NCBI GenBank assembly: GCA_020860985.1
Contig: JAJBTG010000093.1
Location: 1-5,577, forward strand
DNA length: 5,577 nucleotides
Reading direction: 5' to 3'
From: Oscillospiraceae bacterium
GTDB lineage: Bacteria; Bacillota; Clostridia; UBA1381
A program made the position numbers and the translations under genes. The stretch's first letter is position 1, and every line of letters begins with the position of its first letter. This document shows, piece after piece, positions 1 through 5,577 of this stretch. The notes below the pieces were generated by a model. The model made no database searches. It saw only the letters and a program-made list of their open reading frames with translations, and was not told where the DNA came from.

Positions 1-787
<787 letters not shown>

Positions 788-810
788 TCAATAATCGGCA
801 AGCGGCGGCT

Positions 811-1653
811 TTACAAATTTCCCGCTCCCGCGATAATCTCCGTCAGCTCCTGCGTTATTGACGTCTGCCTTGCTCTGTTGTATTCAAGGCTGAGATTATC
901 AACCATTTCCGACGCGTTTTTCGTAGCCGATTCCATAGCGTTGCGCCTTGCCGCAAGCTCCGACGCGACCGATTCGGAAACCGCGCCGTATATCATCCCC
1001 GACAGATAATACGGAACTATCTGCGAAAATGCGGTTTCCGCGTCCGGCTCGTAAATCGTCAAACTGTATTTAATATTCCTCATACCTTTATCCGTGTCCT
1101 CAACCTTTATGGGAAGCATATTCACCGTTTTAGGCTCCTGAACAAGCATATTTACAAAGCTTGTGTATGAAAGCGTAAGCCGCGCAAATTCACCCTTTTC
1201 ATATCCTCGGGCAAGCATTTTTCCCATTGCTTGGCAGTCGGAAAGCTTGACACCTCCCGCCTTTGCGTAGGCTTTCGTATAAATATCCGCGCCGTAAAAA
1301 TACTCGATAACCTTTTTCCCTATGGGAAATATTATATCTTCGCCGCCGATTTCAAGGGATTTAAAAAGATTATGATTATATCCTCCCGCAAGACCTCTGT
1401 CGCCGGCTATTACTATATGGCAGGCTCTCCCCTCCCGCCGTCCGGTGAATACCGAGGAAAAGTCACGGTTATCCCTTGCTATGTCATCAAGGGTTTTGCG
1501 GAGTATATCGAAGTACGGCTTTGAAGTTTCCGTCCGCTCCGCCGCCTTGTGCATTTTTGATGCAGCGACAAGCTCCATCGCCTTTGTTATCTGAATTGGG
1601 GATTTTATACTTTTTATTCTGTTTTTGATTATTTTCATCGATGATGCGGACAT
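811..1653 (-). CDS. atpG: F1 ATP synthase gamma subunit (central rotor shaft)
   Basis: The gamma subunit is the central shaft that turns inside the alpha3beta3 head and couples it to the c-ring. The 280-residue protein has the usual family length. The N-terminal helix carries ITKAMELVAASKM (about residues 22-34), the Rossmann-like middle starts with IVIAGDRGLAGGYN (about 80-93), and the C-terminal helix has LEYNRARQTSITQELTEI near residues 255-274, the family signature. The start at 1653 is supported by AAGGAGG nine bases upstream; the internal Met at residue 6 is a weaker alternative. The stop is TAA. The gene is intact and lies 54 bases after the distal TAA of the interrupted atpA, in the same reading frame as atpA. 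Confidence 0.97.
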   Translation of the reverse strand: MSASSMKIIKNRIKSIKSPIQITKAMELVAASKMHKAAERTETSKPYFDILRKTLDDIARDNRDFSSVFTGRREGRACHIVIAGDRGLAGGYNHNLFKSLEIGGEDIIFPIGKKVIEYFYGADIYTKAYAKAGGVKLSDCQAMGKMLARGYEKGEFARLTLSYTSFVNMLVQEPKTVNMLPIKVEDTDKGMRNIKYSLTIYEPDAETAFSQIVPYYLSGMIYGAVSESVASELAARRNAMESATKNASEMVDNLSLEYNRARQTSITQELTEIIAGAGNL

Positions 1654-1660
1654 CGGTTTT

Positions 1661-1669
1661 CTCCTCCTT
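1661..1669 (-). promoter_or_regulatory. Ribosome binding site of atpG
   Basis: Read on the minus strand this is AAGGAGGAG, an almost perfect anti-16S match. The AAGGAGG core ends nine bases before the ATG at 1653. It supports that start over the internal Met at codon 6 and shows that atpG has its own strong initiation signal even though translation of atpA is predicted to end early. Confidence 0.8.
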
Positions 1670-1707
1670 GAAAATTAAATCGAACGCGCACGGCAAATTT
1701 AAACCGA

Positions 1708-1971
1708 TTACGGCTCCGAATAATTAAATCCTTTTTTGGTTTCCTCAATGGCATTAATCAATTTTCGTTCTGTTTCCTCGCCCAAATCTCCCGTTTTGCT
1801 TATTTCATCTATTATATTACGCGCACTGTTCTCGATGTATTCAACCAGTGACCGTTCAAATTCTCTTATCCCGTCAACCGGTATATCATCCAGCATATCA
1901 TTGATTACCGCGTATATTATCGCAACCTGCAATTCAACTCTCAAGGGCGCGTTTCTGCCCTGCTTTAGGAC
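1708..1971 (-). pseudogene. atpA: Severed C-terminal segment of the alpha subunit (87 residues)
   Basis: This is the C-terminal domain of the alpha subunit, in the same frame as the upstream atpA part and separated from it only by the TAG at 1972-1974. It begins VLKQGRNAPLRVELQVAIIY, continues with DDIPVDGIREFERSLVEYI, and ends in TAA at 1708-1710, all typical of the helical end of alpha. A reading frame could be drawn from the TTG at 1942-1944 (78 residues). No Shine-Dalgarno sequence precedes that TTG, and starting there would cut through a conserved helix, so I do not regard it as a separate gene. It fills the otherwise 318-base gap between the atpA stop and atpG. It would be expressed only by readthrough of the amber codon, or if that codon is a sequence error. 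Confidence 0.9.
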
Positions 1972-1976
1972 CTAAA
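1964..1976. repeat. Perfect 13-base inverted repeat over the atpA amber codon
   Basis: The plus strand reads TTTAGG-A-CCTAAA: two 6-base arms around a single centre base. The amber codon (1972-1974) lies in one arm. If the codon were the expected GAG, the arm would contain one mismatch, so the G to T change is exactly the one that perfects the palindrome. The one-base centre is too short for a stable hairpin, and a repeat of this size can arise by chance in a few kilobases; its position on the anomaly is what makes it notable. Confidence 0.7.
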
Positions 1977-3213
1977 CAATGCGCTCGCCCTTTGCCAGCT
2001 GCTTATTTGTGTCCGCGTCAAGGTCGGAGCGAAACTGCGCAAACCCCTGAAGCTCGCGATACTGCGAATATGAAAGCTTTAGACTTCCCGCAACCTTTTT
2101 CATTGCCTTAATCTGCGCGTTTCCTCCCACGCGCGACACGCTTATTCCCGGGTTTACCGCGGGCATAACTCCCGAATGGAAAAGCTCCGTTTCAAGAAAT
2201 ATCTGTCCGTCGGTTATGGATATAACATTGGTCGGAATATACGCCGACACGTCGCCCGCCGGTGTTTCGATTATCGGCAAAGCCGTAAGCGAGCCGCCGC
2301 CCAAATCGTCCGAAAGCCGCGCCGCCCTTTCCAGCAGACGCGAATGCAGATAGAACACATCTCCCGGATATGCCTCACGTCCCGGCGAGCGCCTTAAAAG
2401 CAGCGACAGCGCCCTGTATGCCACCGCGTGCTTGGATAAGTCATCATACACAATAAGCGCGTCCCCGCCCCGATACATAAAATATTCGCCCATAGCGCAG
2501 CCCGCGTAAGGCGCGATATACTGCATTGCCGGCGCCTCGGAGGCGGTTGCGGAAACTATGATTGTATAATCCATAGCTCCCGCCCGTTCAAGCGTGTCTA
2601 CAATGGACGCGACAGTTGAGCGCTTCTGCCCTATCGCAACATAAACGCAGGTAACGTCCTTGCCCTTTTGGTTTATTATCGTATCGATTGCTATCGACGT
2701 TTTTCCGGTCTGTCTGTCGCCTATGATAAGCTCGCGCTGTCCGCGGCCTATCGGAATCATTGAATCGATAGCCTTTATACCCGTTTGCAGCGGCACGCTT
2801 ACCGATTTACGCTCAACAATTCCCGATGCGGCCGCCTCGACCGGAAAATATTTTTCCGCCTTAACCGCACCCTTTCCGTCAATCGGCTCTCCGAGGGCGT
2901 TCAATACTCTGCCCACCATAGCTTCGCCGACGGGAACACTTGCGACCTTTTTTGTGCGCTTCGCCATGCCGCCCTCCCGTATCTTAGAATCTTCTCCAAG
3001 GATTATAACGCTTACGTTGTCCTCCTCCAAATTCATCGCCATCGACATTACTCCGCCGTCAAGCTCTATAAGCTCGCCCGCCATGCAATTTTCAAGTCCG
3101 TGTATACGCGCGATTCCGTCGCCGACTTCAATTACAGATCCTGTTTCCGTTTCGTTTATTACGCTCTCGTAATTTTTGATACGGTCCTTTATAATTTTGC
3201 TTAAATCCTGCAT
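1972..3213 (-). CDS. atpA: F1 ATP synthase alpha subunit, truncated by an in-frame TAG at codon 414
   Basis: The alpha subunit is the non-catalytic nucleotide-binding partner of beta in the alpha3beta3 head. The 413 visible codons contain the N-terminal barrel ([14 protein letters not shown], about 27-40), the P-loop GDRQTGKT (165-172), a Walker B strand ALIVYDD (252-258) and the arginine finger in SVSRVGG (Arg 361). The protein stops after LAKGERIV, where relatives continue with E-V/L-LKQ. The codon there is TAG and the missing 87 residues follow in frame to 1708, giving 501 codons in all, the normal alpha length. Truncation here would remove most of the C-terminal helical domain, and such an alpha is unlikely to assemble into a working head. 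AGGAG six bases before the ATG supports the start. It could be a pseudogene, a readthrough gene or an assembly error; the sequence alone cannot decide. Confidence 0.95.
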   Translation of the reverse strand: MQDLSKIIKDRIKNYESVINETETGSVIEVGDGIARIHGLENCMAGELIELDGGVMSMAMNLEEDNVSVIILGEDSKIREGGMAKRTKKVASVPVGEAMVGRVLNALGEPIDGKGAVKAEKYFPVEAAASGIVERKSVSVPLQTGIKAIDSMIPIGRGQRELIIGDRQTGKTSIAIDTIINQKGKDVTCVYVAIGQKRSTVASIVDTLERAGAMDYTIIVSATASEAPAMQYIAPYAGCAMGEYFMYRGGDALIVYDDLSKHAVAYRALSLLLRRSPGREAYPGDVFYLHSRLLERAARLSDDLGGGSLTALPIIETPAGDVSAYIPTNVISITDGQIFLETELFHSGVMPAVNPGISVSRVGGNAQIKAMKKVAGSLKLSYSQYRELQGFAQFRSDLDADTNKQLAKGERIV

Positions 3214-3219
3214 TTTGTA

Positions 3220-3225
3220 CTCCTA
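3220..3225 (-). promoter_or_regulatory. Ribosome binding site of atpA, overlapping the ancestral atpH stop
   Basis: Minus strand TAGGAG: AGGAG sits six bases before the atpA ATG at 3213, which fixes that start. The same bases form the TAG (3223-3225) at which the uninterrupted atpH frame would end. The original arrangement therefore looks like stop-to-SD overlap with only nine bases between the genes, typical of translational coupling. The upstream TAA at 3271 would now release ribosomes 57 bases before atpA. Confidence 0.85.
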
Positions 3226-3270
3226 TTTAATCAGCGACCTCTTGATATTCTCAAGCTCCGCCTTTACGCT
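3223..3270 (-). pseudogene. atpH: Untranslated C-terminal tail of delta after the premature TAA
   Basis: Directly after the atpH TAA the same frame continues for 15 codons, SVKAELENIKRSLIK, and then TAG. This matches the usual end of delta subunits, where a short strand ending in D-x-S-V is followed by a charged helix with regularly spaced Leu. It is coding-like sequence in a place where the operon would otherwise have an unusually long spacer. The match is short, so the homology call rests on pattern, position and frame together. Confidence 0.8.
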
Positions 3271-3750
3271 TTAATCCATTTTAATATCCTCCGTTTCAAT
3301 TATGATTCCCCCGATACAGCTTTTATCCGTCCTGTGTTTTAGGATAACCCTGCCGCCTGTTTTTTCCTCCAGCCTCTTTACAAGCCGCTCCGCCGATTCC
3401 TCGCTTAGAGTTTCCGCGGTTGTTACTGTGACTACGCTTATGTTATTATCATTATTATACAGCCTTTCGTATTCCTTAAAGCATTCATCGATATAACGCA
3501 CCATATGCTTTTCACGCAGAAGCTTCAAAAAATTCAGCGTATATCGGTTAATCTTTCCGGAAAAATCCTCGTTGAGAATTTCCGTAAGCTCCTCCCTGCC
3601 GATTCGGGGAGAGTCAAGTATCTTAACGTAGTAGGGATATTCCTTAAATAGAGAAGAAATATATCTCAGCTCCGAAAGAATTTTCTCTGCTTCTCCCTGT
3701 TCCTTTGCAAGAGAATGGAGCGACGCGCCGTAAATTTTTGCCGTTAGCAT
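3271..3750 (-). CDS. atpH: F1 ATP synthase delta subunit (peripheral stalk), probably shortened by a TAA
   Basis: Delta caps the alpha3beta3 head and ties it to the b-subunit stalk (OSCP/delta family). The N-terminal helical bundle starts MLTAKIYGASLHSLAKEQ and includes LNFLKLLREKHMVRYI; the C-terminal domain has VVTVTTAETL and ends in the conserved CIGGIII strand. I prefer the ATG at 3750 because AGGTGG ends five bases upstream; the GTG at 3759, directly after the atpF stop, would add three residues. The frame stops at TAA after IKMD with about 159 residues, but 15 more delta-like residues follow in frame, which would give about 175, the usual size. An Asn-rich YNNDNN stretch lies between the two domains. 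Loss of the tail might be tolerated better than the atpA truncation. Confidence 0.93.
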   Translation of the reverse strand: MLTAKIYGASLHSLAKEQGEAEKILSELRYISSLFKEYPYYVKILDSPRIGREELTEILNEDFSGKINRYTLNFLKLLREKHMVRYIDECFKEYERLYNNDNNISVVTVTTAETLSEESAERLVKRLEEKTGGRVILKHRTDKSCIGGIIIETEDIKMD

Positions 3751-3755
3751 TTCAA

Positions 3756-3761
3756 CCACCT
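3756..3761 (-). promoter_or_regulatory. Ribosome binding site of atpH, overlapping the atpF stop
   Basis: Minus strand AGGTGG, five bases before the ATG at 3750. It shares bases with the atpF TAG (3760-3762), implying coupled translation of b and delta. It favours ATG 3750 over the GTG at 3759, which lies inside the site. Confidence 0.6.
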
Positions 3762-4254
3762 AAATCCTGTCAATAATATCGGAAATCAATTTTGCATCGG
3801 TATCCGCATCAAGCTTTTTTCCTATAATTTTACCGGCAATCTCAACCGCCATAGAAGCAATATCCTCCCTTGCTTCCCTTACGGCGCTTTCCTTATCCGA
3901 TTCAATCTGCTTCTTCGACCTTTGCAGCATATGCTTCGCCTTTTCGGATGCCTCGTTTACAATACCCTCCGAGCGAGTGTTTGCGGTTTCGACGGCGGAT
4001 TTGATAATTCCGTCCGCCTCCGACTTGGCACTTTGAAGCCGCCGCTCATATTCGGCTTTAATCTCCGCCGCCTCCGATTTTGTATTCTCCGCCGTTTTAT
4101 AGCTGTTCTCTATTTCTCCGGCGCGCTCGTCAAGCATTTTATTTATAGGCTTAAATAAAAATTTCTTCAAAAGCAGAAACAGAATAATAAGATTAACCCA
4201 TGTAAAAATCATTGTCCACGCATCTATGGACACAAACGATAAATATTCCTCCAT
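3760..4254 (-). CDS. atpF: Fo ATP synthase b subunit (peripheral stalk)
   Basis: Subunit b forms the peripheral stalk that holds the F1 head still relative to the a subunit. The 164-residue protein has the family's length and layout: one N-terminal membrane helix (about residues 13-34, TMIFTWVNLIILFLLLKKFL), the hinge FKPINKMLDERAGEIENS, then a long Ala/Glu/Lys-rich coiled coil to about 140, and a C-terminal delta-binding end with MAVEIAGKIIGKKLD. The start at 4254 is backed by AAAGGAAGG six bases upstream. The stop is TAG at 3760-3762, the only TAG ending an intact gene here. atpH lies immediately beyond it in the same frame, so readthrough would give a b-delta fusion. Confidence 0.97.
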   Translation of the reverse strand: MEEYLSFVSIDAWTMIFTWVNLIILFLLLKKFLFKPINKMLDERAGEIENSYKTAENTKSEAAEIKAEYERRLQSAKSEADGIIKSAVETANTRSEGIVNEASEKAKHMLQRSKKQIESDKESAVREAREDIASMAVEIAGKIIGKKLDADTDAKLISDIIDRI

Positions 4255-4260
4255 TTCCTA

Positions 4261-4269
4261 CCTTCCTTT
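4261..4269 (-). promoter_or_regulatory. Ribosome binding site of atpF
   Basis: Minus strand AAAGGAAGG, ending six bases before the atpF ATG at 4254. It is a purine-rich Shine-Dalgarno match in the spacer after atpE. Confidence 0.65.
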
Positions 4270-4273
4270 CAAC

Positions 4274-4289
4274 AAGGGACAGCGCCCTT
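4274..4289. other. Weak hairpin in the atpE-atpF spacer
   Basis: On the transcribed strand AAGGG and CCCTT are separated by a 6-base loop, giving a 5-bp stem in the spacer between atpE and atpF. There is no run of T after it, so it is not a convincing terminator. An RNA-stability role downstream of the highly translated c-subunit gene is possible but unproven, and the stem may be chance. Confidence 0.25.
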
Positions 4290-4315
4290 TTTACCGACAA
4301 AATCATTGCGGCTCA

Positions 4316-4588
<273 letters not shown>

Positions 4589-5311
4589 TTATTCTCCCGC
4601 TCCCTGCACGAATACCATCGTCAGCATACATATAATATACGCTTGCAGAAAGCTTGTAAACAAGTCAAAATATATCGACAGCACCGCCGGTATTCCAACC
4701 TGGAATATCGGTATCGATGCTATAAAGCCGCTCGGTATCCACGAAAGCAAAAATCCGCTCATCGACGCCAACGCACTGTATACAAGCGAGGTTATTACAA
4801 GTCCGGCGGCTATATTACCGAAATGCCTGAAGGTCATCGAAACAGGATTTGCTATCTCGCTTATAATATTTAACGGAGTTATAAACGCTACCGGCTGTGT
4901 AAATGATTTAAGCCACCCGAAAACTCCGTGATTTTTTATATTGTTCGACTGTATCATAATAAATGTCACAATCGTCCACGATAGTATAACGCTCAAGTCC
5001 CCCGTATACGGACGAAGTCCCGTCAGCGAGGATAAGCTTCCCACAATCGACAGCAGGAACAGCGTTCCGATATACGGCGCAAACGGAAGATACCTTTCTC
5101 CCATAACATCCCTTACCATGTCATACAGCATCGCTGCAAGCTTTTCCAAAATAAGCTGCTTTCTTGACGGGTTTCTCACCCTAAGTCCGTGCGTCAGCCA
5201 TATCGACAGCGCAACAAGCACCGCCATTATTATCCACATATTAATTATGCTCTCCGTAACCTTTATTCCGCCGAAAACAGGAATTGTAAATACAACCTTA
5301 GGTCCGTTCAT
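4589..5311 (-). CDS. atpB: Fo ATP synthase a subunit (ion channel, stator)
   Basis: Subunit a is the membrane stator that carries the two ion half-channels beside the c-ring. The 240-residue protein is very hydrophobic, with membrane segments near residues 23-42, 80-98, 106-122, 143-155, 165-185 and 205-235. The essential stator arginine is Arg 162 in PVSMTFRHFGN, within the conserved SEIANPVS...FGNI stretch; GLRPYTGDLSV precedes the third segment. Length and motifs fit a complete gene. The ATG at 5311 overlaps the end of atpI by 14 bases; purine-rich AAAGGAAAGGAAA lies upstream but at longer than usual spacing, so coupling to atpI translation is likely. The stop is TAA, followed closely by the atpE ribosome binding site. 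Confidence 0.97.
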   Translation of the reverse strand: MNGPKVVFTIPVFGGIKVTESIINMWIIMAVLVALSIWLTHGLRVRNPSRKQLILEKLAAMLYDMVRDVMGERYLPFAPYIGTLFLLSIVGSLSSLTGLRPYTGDLSVILSWTIVTFIMIQSNNIKNHGVFGWLKSFTQPVAFITPLNIISEIANPVSMTFRHFGNIAAGLVITSLVYSALASMSGFLLSWIPSGFIASIPIFQVGIPAVLSIYFDLFTSFLQAYIICMLTMVFVQGAGE

Positions 5312-5577
5312 TATCGTCCGATTTCCTTTCCTTTTTCCTAAACGCGTTTAGTACAAATATCGCAATCTGCGGAAACAACAGCGGAATTATCACGCATACG
5401 TAATTCAAATAATCCGCCTTCATGGACCATATTATGACGGCGGCAAGCAGCGCAAGCCTCGCCATATAGCCTATTCCCATGATTGCCGAGGAGCCTTTTC
5501 CGTTTGACAGGCTTCTTTCCAGAACGATTCCCATAAGCGAAAAATTCAAAAGCGCGGCGGCATATCCGCCAATCGTT
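5298..5577 (-). CDS. atpI: ATP synthase I-like membrane protein, partial (C-terminal part)
   Basis: This is the small membrane protein usually found first in atp operons (ATP synthase I chain family), associated with c-ring assembly or Mg2+/Ca2+ uptake in other bacteria. The frame is open to the right edge (TIGGYAAALLNFSLMGIVLE), so the true start is outside the window; the TTG at 5549 is internal, not a start. Seen are the end of one hydrophobic segment with the family-like LLNF motif, a polar loop (ERSLSNGKGSS), two more hydrophobic stretches (GYMARLALLAAVIIWSM and YVCVIIPLLFPQIAIFVLNA), and a Lys/Arg/Asp-rich cytoplasmic tail. About 92 codons are present of a family size near 130. The family is poorly conserved in sequence; position and hydropathy carry much of the call. 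Confidence 0.8.
   Translation of the reverse strand, partial: TIGGYAAALLNFSLMGIVLERSLSNGKGSSAIMGIGYMARLALLAAVIIWSMKADYLNYVCVIIPLLFPQIAIFVLNAFRKKERKSDDNERT

Noticed and set aside
1708..1944. A separate 78-residue gene starting at TTG 1944
   Set aside because: Its sequence is the alpha C-terminal domain in frame with atpA, the TTG has no ribosome binding site, and conserved alpha residues lie upstream of it.
1930..1974. Programmed readthrough signal (stem-loop or SECIS/PYLIS-like element) after the TAG
   Set aside because: The only symmetry is the 13-base palindrome with a one-base centre, which cannot fold into a stable hairpin; no longer stem was seen by eye downstream.
2660..3204. Overlapping plus-strand open frames of 139 and 170 codons
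   Set aside because: Both are antisense to the well-conserved alpha nucleotide-binding region, lack convincing starts, and look like shadows.
3270..3285. Direct repeat ATTAAA-ATGG-ATTAAA on the minus strand, containing the atpH TAA
   Set aside because: Six-base A/T-rich repeats are common by chance, and no ancestral sequence is available to show slippage created the stop.

Overview
The whole window is one strand of an F-type ATP synthase operon, read right to left on the minus strand. The gene order is the standard bacterial one: atpI (partial), atpB (a), atpE (c), atpF (b), atpH (delta), atpA (alpha), atpG (gamma), atpD (beta, partial). The epsilon gene (atpC) would lie beyond base 1. No plus-strand gene, RNA gene, mobile element, CRISPR array or operon promoter is visible. 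Protein style suggests an anaerobic Bacillota/Clostridia bacterium: a 240-residue a subunit with FRHFGN, a c subunit of the PGIGQG...AVAESTGIY type, and AGGAG-like ribosome binding sites before most genes. That assignment is inferred from family resemblance only.

Layout: membrane (Fo) genes lie at about 3760-5577 (atpI, atpB, atpE, atpF). The stalk and F1 genes follow at about 1-3759 (atpH, atpA, atpG, atpD). Genes are tightly packed: atpI and atpB overlap by 14 bases, and atpF stops directly against the atpH start region. The c subunit carries the full set of residues known to bind Na+ in Ilyobacter-type rotors, so the encoded enzyme is predicted to be Na+-coupled.

The unusual part is that two core genes are interrupted by in-frame stop codons with no frameshift. 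atpA has TAG at codon 414 (1972-1974), where relatives have Glu. The missing 87 residues of the alpha C-terminal domain continue in the same frame to a TAA at 1708-1710, for a restored length of 501 codons. atpH has TAA at 3271-3273, and its expected last 15 residues continue in frame to a TAG at 3223-3225 that overlaps the atpA ribosome binding site. Without these stops both proteins would have normal family lengths. The atpA stop sits inside a perfect 13-base inverted repeat (1964-1976) that would be imperfect with the expected Glu codon, which suggests a palindrome-templated mutation.

The interruptions could be consensus or base-call errors, real decay of the operon, or tolerated or suppressed nonsense codons. 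Every other gene end visible here is TAA except atpF (TAG), so a weak or reassigned TAG is worth testing but is not shown.
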